Source: UBA3478 sp965662045 (lineage in GTDB: Bacteria; Bacteroidota; Bacteroidia; Flavobacteriales; Flavobacteriaceae). From it: a stretch of DNA of 64,000 nucleotides. The translations under genes were made by a program, and so were the position numbers. Each line of letters opens with the position of its first letter. The first letter of the stretch is position 1. Location of the stretch: contig CBFIGE010000008.1 in assembly GCA_965662045.1 (NCBI GenBank), positions 59,920-123,919 on the forward strand, given 5' to 3'. The notes under the pieces were generated by a model, which had not been told where the DNA came from, did no database searches, and saw only the letters and a program-made list of their open reading frames with translations. Shown in pieces: positions 23,667 to 33,278 of this stretch.

Positions 23667-26047
23667 GAAAGTGTTTTATTATATGTTTATGTCTTTTATT
23701 TAGTGGTCTCTGTAAAGCCCAAGAATCTAAACTCACCCTCGAGGTAACTGTTATTGACACTTCAGACAAACCGATTTTAGGAGTTAGTGTATATCTCAAA
23801 GAATTAAAAGTTGGAGGCTACACGAATGAATACGGCAATACATTCATCGAAGCTCCTAAAGGAAGATACGAGTTGATTATAGAATCGTTGGGATACGAAA
23901 ATATCAATCAGAGAATCAATTTAAATCAAGATTTGCGATTGAATTTTAAATTAAATGAACAAATAGAAACATTAGATGAGGTCATTGTGGAAGGTAATTT
24001 AGAACTCTTTGACCCACAAATGAGTGTAGAAACAATAGATTATGGAATTATAAAAAGAACACCTGCTGTTCTTGGCGAGTCTGACCTTATTCAATCCCTA
24101 ATCCTTTTACCAGGAATTACAGATGCCGGTGAATCTACAGGTGGATTCAACGTAAGAGGTGGTGGTTCTGATCAAAATTTGATTTTAATCGATGGAGTAC
24201 CCGTTTTCTATGCTTCTCATCTCTTTGGCTTATTCTCCATTTTTAATACTGAAATTATTGATGAGGTAAAATTATTCAAAGGTGGTATACCCGCCAATTA
24301 CGGAGGGCGTATATCATCTGTATTAGATGTTCAACAAAAAAGTCCAGATAAATCTAAGACCCGCCTAAGAGCAGGAATTGGAATTTTAGCTTCTAACGCA
24401 GTATTAGAAACCCCTCTTTTATCAGACAACACATCATTACTATTAGGAGCTCGAAGCTCATATGCACACTGGTTTCTTCCTTTGTTAGATATTGACAACA
24501 AAGCATATTTTTACGATTTCAATGCTAAAATTGAAACTAAAATCAATGCAAATAATCGTTTGTCTATCTCCTCTTATTACGGAAGAGATTACTTTAATAT
24601 TAGTAATAGTTTCATTAATGCCTATGGAAATCAACTTATTGGATTACAGTGGGATCATGAAAACGATAACGGCAAAAAAACAAGGTTGAATCTCTATCAG
24701 TCTAAGTTATACTATGATTTAGAATTAGATTTTGTTGGGTTTAAATGGGATTCCGGAGTTAATACCCTTGCTATTCAATACAACGAAGAATTTTCAGTGG
24801 GAGAAAAGGCAAAATTGAATATCGGTGTTTCTCACAATGAATATATTTTTGACCCTGGAAGTATTCGACCCAACAGAACAGATTCTCAAATCGTAGAAAA
24901 CCAATTAGCCAAAAAATATGCGTCAGAATCTGCCGCATATGTGGCTGTAGAACATACGATTTCAAAATCTATCAAAGCAAATTATGGCTTGAGATTTAGT
25001 TATTTTGATAGGAAAAAGCAAGATGCTTGGTTTATCTATGATAATGATGAACCCCTATTGTACGACAGTAATTTTCGAAGATATTTAGAAGCTGAAGCCC
25101 TTGACACCTTGAATCAAAAAGGCGAAGGCTCATTAAAAAAATTCTACAACCTAGAACCAAGACTCGGTGTCTCAATTAAAACTTCTGAAAACAGTTCTTT
25201 GAAATTAAGTGCAACACGCATAGTACAATACCTTCATCTTTTAAGCAATGCCAACGCGCCTACCCCTTTGGACGTATGGACACCTTCTGGACCTTTTATA
25301 GATCCACAAATAGGAATACAATACGCCCTTGAGTACAACAAAAAAGCCTTTAAAAAAGCACTTGATTTTAGCGTTGAAACCTATTACAAAACCGTCGATA
25401 ATCGCATTGATTACATCGATGGAGCCGAGCTCATTGCAAACGACGCCGTAGAGCGAATAATTCTATCTGGAATATCGCGAGCGTATGGTGTAGAGTTATT
25501 ACTTGAGAAACGAAGAGTAACCGAGCGTTTTAATGGGTGGATTGGCTATACATGGTCTAAATCAGAACAACTCACAACAGGAAGAAATAATGGGGCAATT
25601 GAAGGTGCGGAAGTTGAAAAAGGAATCAATAACGGAGCGTGGTATCCCACTCCGTACGACAGGCGACATGAATTAGAAATTTCTGGTCAGTACAAATTAT
25701 CTGAGCGAATTAATCTTTCTGGGAATTTTGTACTCAGATCAGGTCTGCCATCTAATTTCCCCAATGCTAAATTTACTTTTCAAAATCTGACCATACCAGT
25801 CTTTGGGGGAAGAAATCAAGACCGTCTACCTGCATATCATCGCCTAGATTTCGGTCTGGAACTTAAACGAAAAAAGAACAAAAATAATATTGATCGATTT
25901 TGGAGGTTTTCGGTTTATAACATTTACAACCGAATGAATGCTTTTTCGATTGGATTTAGAAGAAATACAGAAACAAGTGCTAACGAGGCCATCCAAACTT
26001 CTGTTTTCGGAATTATACCGTCTGTTTCTTATAATATTAGTTTTTAG
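23663..26047 (+). CDS. TonB-dependent outer membrane receptor with carboxypeptidase-like N-terminal domain
   Basis: 794 residues. Signal peptide (about 1-19), then a CarboxypepD_reg-like beta-sandwich (LTLEVTVIDTSDKPILGVSV, to about residue 105), then the plug domain with GGFNVRGGGSDQNLILIDG and FKGGIPANYGGRISSVLD (about 165-230), then a beta barrel. The C-terminus ends in aromatic SYNISF, suitable for barrel insertion. Takes up an unidentified ligand with TonB energy. It pairs with the DUF4249 lipoprotein. Its stop shares 4 bp with the convergent permease gene. Confidence 0.92.
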   Translation: MRKCFIICLCLLFSGLCKAQESKLTLEVTVIDTSDKPILGVSVYLKELKVGGYTNEYGNTFIEAPKGRYELIIESLGYENINQRINLNQDLRLNFKLNEQIETLDEVIVEGNLELFDPQMSVETIDYGIIKRTPAVLGESDLIQSLILLPGITDAGESTGGFNVRGGGSDQNLILIDGVPVFYASHLFGLFSIFNTEIIDEVKLFKGGIPANYGGRISSVLDVQQKSPDKSKTRLRAGIGILASNAVLETPLLSDNTSLLLGARSSYAHWFLPLLDIDNKAYFYDFNAKIETKINANNRLSISSYYGRDYFNISNSFINAYGNQLIGLQWDHENDNGKKTRLNLYQSKLYYDLELDFVGFKWDSGVNTLAIQYNEEFSVGEKAKLNIGVSHNEYIFDPGSIRPNRTDSQIVENQLAKKYASESAAYVAVEHTISKSIKANYGLRFSYFDRKKQDAWFIYDNDEPLLYDSNFRRYLEAEALDTLNQKGEGSLKKFYNLEPRLGVSIKTSENSSLKLSATRIVQYLHLLSNANAPTPLDVWTPSGPFIDPQIGIQYALEYNKKAFKKALDFSVETYYKTVDNRIDYIDGAELIANDAVERIILSGISRAYGVELLLEKRRVTERFNGWIGYTWSKSEQLTTGRNNGAIEGAEVEKGINNGAWYPTPYDRRHELEISGQYKLSERINLSGNFVLRSGLPSNFPNAKFTFQNLTIPVFGGRNQDRLPAYHRLDFGLELKRKKNKNNIDRFWRFSVYNIYNRMNAFSIGFRRNTETSANEAIQTSVFGIIPSVSYNISF

Positions 26048-27345
26048 ACTAATAAAAGAAAGCATAGTAAAATAAAGCTCATAGCCACTATACCTTGAAC
26101 TGCAGTAGCCAATGAATGTATTCGCAAGGCATTAGTTATATCAAGATCTCCAAACTTAGACACTACCCAAAAGTAGGAGTCATTTACATGAGAAAAAGTC
26201 ATTGCTCCAGCTCCAATACTCAAAACAACAAAAGTTTTTGCCAATTCTGTATCTAATCCCAAAGAGGGTAACAGTGTAACAGCCAAGGATGAAGTCGTTA
26301 AAATAGCCACCGTTGATGAACCTTGAAGCGATTTAAAAAATGCTGAAACACCAAATATCAAGAGCAATCCGATTGCTGGTGAGAAATCAGAAAAGGAAGA
26401 AGCATTTACTTCCAGACCTTGTCCTATAATAGCTCCAAAAGCCCCTCCAACTCCTGTGACTAATAAAACAGGTCCTGCTTTTTGAAATGCGTTTTCAATC
26501 CAATTAACACGTTTTTGAGCGCTCTCGTTCCTAGCCAACCACATAATCCATAAAACCCCAATAAATAAAGCAATAGTTGGATTTCCTATAAATTTTATGA
26601 ATTGGACAATCGCCAATTCACCTGCATCAATTCTATTAGCGAGAACCCCTAATCCAATCAAAAGCAACGGAGCTAAAATAGGTCCCACCCCAGACAATGA
26701 AGGTTTAATCATTGATTTTTCTATTTGTGGTTCTAATTGTTCACTCTTATCGCTTTGTTTTATGGCATATAAGTAACCCGTTAAACTAGTAATCAGTCCA
26801 ATGACAAGACCTCCCAACATCACTTGTATAAAATTAGCATCAATTAGAGTTATAGCCGCCAAAGGGCCTGGTGTCGGAGGAACAAAAACATGTGCAGCAT
26901 ACAATCCAGTAGACAGCGCAACAATCAAAACCGTTTTATTTAAACGATATCTATTGGCTATGTTCTTGATTAATGAAGACAAGACAATAAATCCTGAATC
27001 GCAAAAAACAGGAATAGCAATGATAAATCCAGCCAAATTAGTAATCAATGCCGTTTTTTTAGTGCTTTTTTTCTTACCATCAAGCAAGTGTATAATGAAC
27101 GCCTCTCCTAAACCCATTTTTTCAAGAAAAACACCTATAACGGTTCCAAAAGCAATAATTAAGCCAATAGAACCCAAAGTTTTTGAAAATCCTTTGGTAA
27201 TTACTTCGATAGTTTCGGTAGCACTCAAGGAAAATACTTGAGAGACAAATAGGGAGGCTATAAATAAAACCACAACTGGGTTCCATTTCAGGCGAACAAT
27301 ACCAAATACAATAAAGAAAATACAGAGTACAAGAAGAAAAATCAT
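26044..27345 (-). CDS. GntP family permease (probable glycerate or gluconate transporter)
   Basis: 433 residues with at least ten hydrophobic segments, the GntP topology. Conserved family stretches are GLIIAFGTVIGVFLEKMGLG (about residues 58-77), IPVFCDSGFIVL and AAHVFVPPTPGPLAAITLI. Members import gluconate and related sugar acids with protons. The glycerate kinase gene encoded just upstream on the same strand makes D-glycerate a plausible substrate; gluconate cannot be excluded, since gnd lies elsewhere in the window. Separated from the lipoprotein gene by 81 bp. Confidence 0.88.
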   Translation of the reverse strand: MIFLLVLCIFFIVFGIVRLKWNPVVVLFIASLFVSQVFSLSATETIEVITKGFSKTLGSIGLIIAFGTVIGVFLEKMGLGEAFIIHLLDGKKKSTKKTALITNLAGFIIAIPVFCDSGFIVLSSLIKNIANRYRLNKTVLIVALSTGLYAAHVFVPPTPGPLAAITLIDANFIQVMLGGLVIGLITSLTGYLYAIKQSDKSEQLEPQIEKSMIKPSLSGVGPILAPLLLIGLGVLANRIDAGELAIVQFIKFIGNPTIALFIGVLWIMWLARNESAQKRVNWIENAFQKAGPVLLVTGVGGAFGAIIGQGLEVNASSFSDFSPAIGLLLIFGVSAFFKSLQGSSTVAILTTSSLAVTLLPSLGLDTELAKTFVVLSIGAGAMTFSHVNDSYFWVVSKFGDLDITNALRIHSLATAVQGIVAMSFILLCFLLLV

Positions 27346-27426
27346 AGTTAATTATCAGTGTTGCAACTGAAAATTACTAAAAGCTAGATGACTCTTGCAA
27401 ATAAAATGTAATTCGTAATAAAAAAA

Positions 27427-28179
27427 TTAATTAATTTTTGTGTTCACAATTTCTTGCACCCTTACCTGAACCATTGCATTGACTGATTCAGCATTTTGAT
27501 CTGTAAATTCTGATGATTCTATACTTAGTATTGAACCGGTAGTAAGATTTGGATAACTGATTTGTGCCTCTTGCTCAGTAAGTTCAATACGCACTAACTC
27601 TTCAGTTGAAGAGCTTTTTACGAAAGGTCTAACATTGGAATGATTGGACATATCGAAAAAAGAATTTAACACCTCTTCAGATACATTCGCGTTATCATAC
27701 AACATAACATCATCGGATTTCCTATAATACAAACCGTTGAGCTCACATTCAACCGCTGAACTACCTTCTAAACACGAGTCAAAATTCCAATCATCAGAAA
27801 AATTTATGCTGCCCTGCGGTGAATTGAGGACTTTAATATAACGAATACGCTCCCATGTCCTATATGGTTTATCACATACAATAAAAGGTCTTATTACAGA
27901 AGGAAATTCTTGGTTAAAATCAATAACCAAAGTATCAAGCGACAACCAATTTCTTCCGTAATCACGTCTTTCTTCTAATTCACAGGTCTTGTCTTCATAT
28001 CCAAAAAAAGGATCATCTAAATTTTGCTTTGGTACATATTCTCTTTTCGCTGTAATAATGAGATTAAAACGCTCAACTTCCGGCTCAACTTCGGGTAAAG
28101 ACGAACCTGAATCATCACTGCATGCAATTAGTACAAAAAGAAAAAACACAGATACTATTCTACTATTCAAACAAGACAT
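27427..28179 (-). CDS. Lipoprotein of unknown function between glycerate genes
   Basis: 250 residues. A lipoprotein signal ends in VLIACSDDSGSS (Cys20), followed by an acidic Pro-Glu linker (PEVEPEVE) and a predicted beta-rich domain with several cysteines (in about 65-70, 100-105 and 135-150) that could form disulfides. The domain matches nothing I recognise. It lies between the glycerate kinase and permease genes on the same strand, but has a -7 box of its own, so its link to glycerate is unproven. Confidence 0.7.
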   Translation of the reverse strand: MSCLNSRIVSVFFLFVLIACSDDSGSSLPEVEPEVERFNLIITAKREYVPKQNLDDPFFGYEDKTCELEERRDYGRNWLSLDTLVIDFNQEFPSVIRPFIVCDKPYRTWERIRYIKVLNSPQGSINFSDDWNFDSCLEGSSAVECELNGLYYRKSDDVMLYDNANVSEEVLNSFFDMSNHSNVRPFVKSSSTEELVRIELTEQEAQISYPNLTTGSILSIESSEFTDQNAESVNAMVQVRVQEIVNTKIN

Positions 28180-28215
28180 TCTTTTTTTGTTTAATTAATA
28201 TGTAAAAATACTAAA

Positions 28216-28223
28216 CAAAAATA
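28216..28223 (-). promoter_or_regulatory. Candidate -7 box for the lipoprotein gene
   Basis: Read leftward: TATTTTTG, an exact TAnnTTTG match, 37 bp before the lipoprotein start and just after the glycerate kinase stop. No good -33 element at 19 bp. Confidence 0.4.
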
Positions 28224-28230
28224 GGTAATT

Positions 28231-29337
28231 TTATTTAAAATTTTTCAAGGACTTTTTTAAAGCTAACGAGAGTAAATCTGAGGCTTGGCTCATATTACGT
28301 TCTAATTCCCAATTAGAATTGGCAATTTCATAGGCATAATCAAAATCATCAATATCAATCGATATTTTTCCAAAAAAACCAAGGAGTGACAATTTATGCC
28401 TTTTACAAAAATTGATGACGTGACTTACCCATTTACCTTGTAAACTTTGAGCATCAAAATGGCCCTCTCCAGTTATAACCAGATCTATATTTACGGTTTT
28501 AGCAAGCTCATCAAGCGCATTTAACTCAATCATAAATTCACCGCCTTTGAGAAGTTTAGCCTTTAAAAACGTGAGTAGGCCGTAGCCTATTCCACCAGCT
28601 GCACCCGCACCAATCTCTGTTTTTTGATTTAACGCTATCAATTGATTTTCAGAAACTTGATTTAGCTTGTTTAATCCATTTTCTAAAGCTATTACCTCGT
28701 ATTTATTAAGCCCTTTCTGAGGACCGTATACCGAGGTTGCTCCAAATTTTCCAAGGAGAGGGTTTTCTACATCACAAATACCATAAAATTGTATTCCCGG
28801 AAATTCTTTAACAACTATACGTTCAATATGAATCAAATTAGCAGCAATTGGTGATAAGGGCTTATTATTGACGTCTAAAAATTGAAACCCAAGAGCACCT
28901 AACATTCCAATACCTCCGTCATTTGTAGCACTTCCACCTAGCCCGATATAAATTTGTTTTACTCCAAGTTCAATTGCTTTTTTTATTTCTAGTCCAGTTC
29001 CATACGATGAGGAGTGGAATGGCTTTCTGTTTTTTAGCGGTATTTGTTGCAATCCACTTGACTTGGCTACTTCTATGAAGGCAGTACTCTCTTGAACTAA
29101 AATTTCACTTTGAATGGGTTCACTTAAAGCATTGACTGAGTTTACAGGTATCCTTATTGCGTCTTTTTTATTATGTGCGATGGCATCTAAAAACCCATCT
29201 CCTCCGTCTGAAATTAGATAAGAAAATGTTTTTACATCCTCATACTCTTCATCTAAAGCCTGTATGCACAAATCAATAATCTCAGCAGAATTTAAAGACT
29301 CCTTAAATTTGTCAGGGATGATAAGTATATTTTTCAA
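28231..29337 (-). CDS. Glycerate kinase, GlxK/GarK family
   Basis: Phosphorylates glycerate (usually to 2-phosphoglycerate in this family), feeding glycolysis. 368 residues, normal. Conserved stretches are IIPDKFKESLNSAEI at the N-terminus, SDGGDGFLDAI (about 43-53), YIGLGGSATNDGGIGMLGALG (about 130-150), GAGAAGGIGYGL and VITGEGHFDAQSLQGK (about 293-308). All family motifs are intact. With the GntP permease it forms a probable glycerate-use locus. Divergent from the next gene with only 17 bp between the two starts. Confidence 0.92.
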   Translation of the reverse strand: MKNILIIPDKFKESLNSAEIIDLCIQALDEEYEDVKTFSYLISDGGDGFLDAIAHNKKDAIRIPVNSVNALSEPIQSEILVQESTAFIEVAKSSGLQQIPLKNRKPFHSSSYGTGLEIKKAIELGVKQIYIGLGGSATNDGGIGMLGALGFQFLDVNNKPLSPIAANLIHIERIVVKEFPGIQFYGICDVENPLLGKFGATSVYGPQKGLNKYEVIALENGLNKLNQVSENQLIALNQKTEIGAGAAGGIGYGLLTFLKAKLLKGGEFMIELNALDELAKTVNIDLVITGEGHFDAQSLQGKWVSHVINFCKRHKLSLLGFFGKISIDIDDFDYAYEIANSNWELERNMSQASDLLSLALKKSLKNFK

Positions 29338-29354
29338 CTTTAAATACGAGTTTA

Positions 29355-29576
29355 ATGCAAATTTCTGATAAGATATTACAAGGACTTAAAACACTGGCAA
29401 GAACGGTAATTTTTATGATTCTAGCTCCAATTGTTTTGTCTCAAGCCTTCAAAAATACTGGACATCCCATGTTCATACCCGTGTTAGTTGTGGGAATCAT
29501 CCTTTTTATATTAGCTCTATATTTTGGATTCAAAGGAGTAAACCGCATTGTTAAAGGAATTTTTGATAAAAACTAG
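29355..29576 (+). CDS. Small two-helix membrane protein, DUF6095-like
   Basis: 73 residues with two hydrophobic segments (LARTVIFMILAPIVLSQAF, about 15-33, and FIPVLVVGIILFILALYFGF, about 41-60) separated by the polar turn KNTGHPM, and a basic C-terminus. It resembles a flavobacterial family I know as DUF6095, role unknown. It shares 4 bp of stop codon with the convergent DUF4294 gene. Inner-membrane location is inferred. Confidence 0.72.
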   Translation: MQISDKILQGLKTLARTVIFMILAPIVLSQAFKNTGHPMFIPVLVVGIILFILALYFGFKGVNRIVKGIFDKN

Positions 29577-30259
29577 TCCTTTTTGGTCAAAGACCATTTT
29601 CCGTAGCACTTTTCATAATCAATTGATATCGCTGCCTTTTGGCTGTTGATCACTCCTTGGGAAAAGGCAATTTGCAATATATTCTCGATTAAGTAGTCTT
29701 CGTATTCCTCGTAAGGATCATAAATACGTTTTAATGACATATCAAAAAGTCTAGCTGTAGTTTGATACACGAACGCCCTTAAACCATTCCTGTACTCTTT
29801 AACTACACTAAATGCACTTATACCAGTTTGTCTATACACCAATCGAATTAAAATTTTTCCTTCAGATCTCGTTAGTTTTTTTAAATCTGCTGTGAGTTCT
29901 TCAGCTAAAAACTTTTCTAATTTTCTAGTGTAGGCTTTTCTCTTGGACTTTCTATTGATTTGATTAAGCCTATTGTCTAAGCTATCTAAACGATTTGCAG
30001 CCATCTCCGCATAAGGGTAAACTTTGAGCACTCTTTTGCGAATAACATAGTAACGATACCATTCTTCTCTTGACTTAAACTTAGGTTGCGAAAATAATTC
30101 AACCTCTTCTAAACTAATGGCATCAACAAAAGTCGAGTCTTGACCTGCAATTCTAATCTTATAATCTTCTTGAGCTACTAACTGTGTAAACCCAAATGAA
30201 GAAAACAAAAAAAACAGCAAACACGATTTTGACACTACTCTAATAGACAAATCACACAT
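29573..30259 (-). CDS. DUF4294 family exported protein
   Basis: I take ATG 30259 as start because it gives a clean signal peptide (VVSKSCLLFFLFSSFGF); ATG 30286 adds 9 residues. The mature protein carries the DUF4294 core: REEWYRYYVIRKRVLKVYPYAEMAANRL (in two parts, about residues 60-95), then LTRSEGKILIRLVYRQTGISA and LFDMSLKRIYDPYEEYEDYLIE as further landmarks. Function unknown; the protein is nearly universal in Flavobacteriia. It is divergent from the M42 peptidase gene, an arrangement I recall from relatives. Confidence 0.85.
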   Translation of the reverse strand: MCDLSIRVVSKSCLLFFLFSSFGFTQLVAQEDYKIRIAGQDSTFVDAISLEEVELFSQPKFKSREEWYRYYVIRKRVLKVYPYAEMAANRLDSLDNRLNQINRKSKRKAYTRKLEKFLAEELTADLKKLTRSEGKILIRLVYRQTGISAFSVVKEYRNGLRAFVYQTTARLFDMSLKRIYDPYEEYEDYLIENILQIAFSQGVINSQKAAISIDYEKCYGKWSLTKKD

Positions 30260-30321
30260 TACATATTTTCTACAAAAAAAAACCATTATATCTTAGCTAA
30301 GTTATTTAAAATATTAAGTCA

Positions 30322-31410
30322 ATGACGAAATCGCAAATTCTAAATAAATCAGCATTATCTTTTTTTGAAAAATACCTCAATAACGCCTCTCCAACGGGGT
30401 ATGAGGCTCAAGGTCAAAAATTATGGATGGAATACCTAAAACCATATGTCGATGAATTCATCACCGACACCTATGGTACAGCTGTTGGAGTGATTAATCC
30501 GAAAGCAGAATACAAGGTGGTAATTGAAGGACATTCTGATGAAATATCGTGGTATGTAAATTATATCTCTGACAATGGACTGATTTATGTGATTCGAAAT
30601 GGGGGGAGCGATCATATAATCGCACCATCAAAGTGGGTAAATATTCATACACGCCAAGGAATTGTACAAGGTATTTTTGGATGGCCTGCAATCCACACGC
30701 GTAAAGAAGGCAAAGAAGATACTCCAAAACTCGACAATATTTTTATTGACGTGGGAGCCAAAGACAAAGAAGAAGTGGAGAAAATGGGGGTGCATGTCGG
30801 TTGTGTAATCACTTATCCTGACAATTTCCAAATACTTAATAAAGATAAATATACCTGTAGAGCTATTGACAATAGAGCTGGGGGTTTTATGATTGCGCAA
30901 GTAGCAAGGCTACTCAAAGAAAATAAGAAAGACTTACCTTTTGGGTTATACATAACCAATTCTGTACAAGAAGAAATCGGACTTCGAGGTGCTGAAATGA
31001 TTACCCAACGCATCAAACCGAATGTAGCTATCGTTACAGATGTCTGTCATGACACTTCAACACCTATGATCAATGTCAAACGCGAAGGGGAAACTAAAAT
31101 AGGAAAAGGACCAGTTATTTCTTATGCTCCAGCGATTCAACACAACTTAAGGGATCTTATCATTGCTACAGCAGAAAAAGAAAAAATACCGTTTCAAAGG
31201 CTAGCGTCTTCAAGATACACAGGAACGGACACAGATGCATTTGCCTATAGCAATGGTGGTGTAGCTTCTGCTTTAATCTCTTTACCCTTGAGGTATATGC
31301 ATACAACGGTCGAAACAGTGCACAGTGATGACGTGGCAAATGTTATTAAACTGATTTACAATACAGTTCTAAATATTGAAGCAGGAGAAGATTTTTCTTA
31401 TTTCAACTAA
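30322..31410 (+). CDS. M42 family metallopeptidase (glutamyl aminopeptidase / endoglucanase-like)
   Basis: 362 residues, cytosolic aminopeptidase with a two-metal site. Metal ligands are visible in VVIEGHSDEISW (His, about residue 72), RAIDNRAGGFM (Asp, about 182), SVQEEIGLRGA (Glu-Glu, about 214), TDVCHDT (Asp, about 236) and the C-terminal MHTTVETVHSDDV (His). The family was once misnamed endoglucanase. Substrates are short peptides. Shares a 4-bp stop overlap with convergent hisS. Confidence 0.93.
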   Translation: MTKSQILNKSALSFFEKYLNNASPTGYEAQGQKLWMEYLKPYVDEFITDTYGTAVGVINPKAEYKVVIEGHSDEISWYVNYISDNGLIYVIRNGGSDHIIAPSKWVNIHTRQGIVQGIFGWPAIHTRKEGKEDTPKLDNIFIDVGAKDKEEVEKMGVHVGCVITYPDNFQILNKDKYTCRAIDNRAGGFMIAQVARLLKENKKDLPFGLYITNSVQEEIGLRGAEMITQRIKPNVAIVTDVCHDTSTPMINVKREGETKIGKGPVISYAPAIQHNLRDLIIATAEKEKIPFQRLASSRYTGTDTDAFAYSNGGVASALISLPLRYMHTTVETVHSDDVANVIKLIYNTVLNIEAGEDFSYFN

Positions 31411-32795
31411 AATTCAGCAGTAATAAAAGTTTGTATTCCTTGTAAATCTGAACAAGAATACTCATTTTGTTCTCCTGATTTCATGTTTTTCAGAATTACG
31501 GTATCATTTACACTTTCTGCTGAACCAATCATTATGGCCACAGCTGCATTTTTTTTATCGACATACTTAAACTGCTTTTGCAATTTAGCTGCAGTTGGAT
31601 AGCAATCAATTACAAAATTTAGAGCACGTAACTGTTGAGCTAGTTTTAATGACTTAAGCATTTCTTTATCACCGAAATTAAGCACGACAGCATCCACCTT
31701 TTGGTCCAAAGCTACCGGAAAAAGGTTGAGTTCGTCAAGGACAAGTGCAATCCGATCTAATCCAAATGAAATTCCAACACCACTCATGTTCTTTAGTCCA
31801 AATGGAGCCGTGAGGTCATCATAGCGTCCCCCACCTCCAATTGAACCTATTTTTACCTCTTTTGGTGCGGTGACCTCTATAATAGTTCCTGTATAGTAAT
31901 TGAGGCCCCTAGCCAATGTAATGTCGAAAATGAGTTCAGAAGTTTTTAAACCTAAATGAGTTACTTGTTCAAAAACAAAAGAAAATTCTTCTAATCCTTC
32001 TTTGCCAACAGATGAGCTTCCCATTAACTCGTTTAAATACTCCAATTGTTTTCTCCAATCCCCACTAAGTTCTAAAAATGGTCTCATCGACTCCACTACC
32101 TCAGAACTGAATCCTTTTGAGATCAATTCCTTTAATACTCCCTCCTGACCGATTTTATCTAATTTATCTAAACTGACGGTAAAGTCAATTAATCGATTAG
32201 AAATTTGTAAAATATCTGCAATTCCCGCAAGAATTTTTCGATTGTTCACTCTTATACATGTTCCTGAAATATTTAAGTCATCAAACACCCCATCGTACAA
32301 CATAATGAACTCTACTTCTTGAATCAAAGAATTAGAACCAATAGCATCTGCATCACATTGAAAAAACTCTCTATACCTCCCTTTTTGCGGACGATCTGCT
32401 CTCCAAACAGGTTGAATTTGATAGCGCTTAAACGGCATAACTAATTCATTCTGATTCATGACCACAAATCGAGCAAAAGGAACCGTTAAATCATATCTTA
32501 AGGCCTTGGATGAAATTTGATGAGTAAGCTCGTTACTTGTCGTAGAGGCTAAGGAATCTTTATCAATTTTGTTCAAATAATCTCCGGAGTTGAGTATTTT
32601 GAAAATTAGGCGGTCACCCTCCTCACCATATTTACCAGTCAGAGTGCTTAGATTTTCAATCGAGGGTGTTTCTATTTGATCAAAACCGAAACGTTCGAAA
32701 TGTCTTTCGATGGTGCGAATAATATACTTCCTTCTCGAAAGTTCTTTAGGAATAAAATCTCTTGTGCCTTTTGGAAGTGACGGTTTTTGTGCCAT
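31407..32795 (-). CDS. hisS: Histidyl-tRNA synthetase
   Basis: Class II aminoacyl-tRNA synthetase charging tRNA-His. 462 residues. Motif 1 lies near residue 25-50, motif 2 is RYQIQPVWRADRPQKGRYRE (about 124-143), the histidine-specific HisA motif is LARGLNYYTG, and motif 3 is GVGISFGLDRIALVLDE. The C-terminal anticodon-binding domain starts near 365 (DAVVLNFGDKEM). Precedes DUF6495 on the transcript order: the latter lies 7 bp upstream. Confidence 0.97.
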   Translation of the reverse strand: MAQKPSLPKGTRDFIPKELSRRKYIIRTIERHFERFGFDQIETPSIENLSTLTGKYGEEGDRLIFKILNSGDYLNKIDKDSLASTTSNELTHQISSKALRYDLTVPFARFVVMNQNELVMPFKRYQIQPVWRADRPQKGRYREFFQCDADAIGSNSLIQEVEFIMLYDGVFDDLNISGTCIRVNNRKILAGIADILQISNRLIDFTVSLDKLDKIGQEGVLKELISKGFSSEVVESMRPFLELSGDWRKQLEYLNELMGSSSVGKEGLEEFSFVFEQVTHLGLKTSELIFDITLARGLNYYTGTIIEVTAPKEVKIGSIGGGGRYDDLTAPFGLKNMSGVGISFGLDRIALVLDELNLFPVALDQKVDAVVLNFGDKEMLKSLKLAQQLRALNFVIDCYPTAAKLQKQFKYVDKKNAAVAIMIGSAESVNDTVILKNMKSGEQNEYSCSDLQGIQTFITAEF

Positions 32796-32802
32796 TTGCT
32801 TA

Positions 32803-33276
32803 TTAATTATCTATCAATTGAACAAACCATTCATACAACTCTCCTTTTGTAATGTTTGCTCCTTTTTCAATAAGTTCAAATTTATCCAAATTTGGATTAT
32901 CACCGTATTTTTTTGTCGCAGTTAAATACTCAACTGCATCGTCCTGGTAATTTTTTTTAAACCATGCAAAGCCAGAGGCTGAACTTAAATCAATTCTAGG
33001 GTTAAATACTTTAATTGCAATCAAATGCATGCCGTCATCCTCGAGCTTGAACAGATGTATGTGTTGAGCCGAAATCTGCTCCAAGTATTTCAGACTGCTT
33101 AGAACCCCTTTCCAAATTAAATCACTAAACTGATCTAAATGCTCATCCACTTGATCTAAACGAGCTTCCTTGTATTCAGTCCACATGTCTGAGGTGATTC
33201 CTTGTACCGACAAATAATTAATAAACTCATCTGAAAGGGATTCGAATTGTTCTTTTGTTAGTCTTCTATATTTCAT
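32803..33276 (-). CDS. DUF6495-like conserved protein
   Basis: 157 residues, no signal peptide, acidic and mostly helical. It starts MKYRRLTKEQFESLSDEFI and contains VFSDLIWKGVL-like and LIAIKVFNPRIDLSS stretches with a C-terminal LIEKGANITKGELYEWF, matching an uncharacterised flavobacterial family (DUF6495) that I recall beside hisS. No catalytic motif. Its ATG lies only 2 bp beyond the A-run of the rplI terminator, so either transcription reads through or a start site lies inside the hairpin. Confidence 0.75.
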   Translation of the reverse strand: MKYRRLTKEQFESLSDEFINYLSVQGITSDMWTEYKEARLDQVDEHLDQFSDLIWKGVLSSLKYLEQISAQHIHLFKLEDDGMHLIAIKVFNPRIDLSSASGFAWFKKNYQDDAVEYLTATKKYGDNPNLDKFELIEKGANITKGELYEWFVQLIDN

Positions 33277-33278
33277 AT

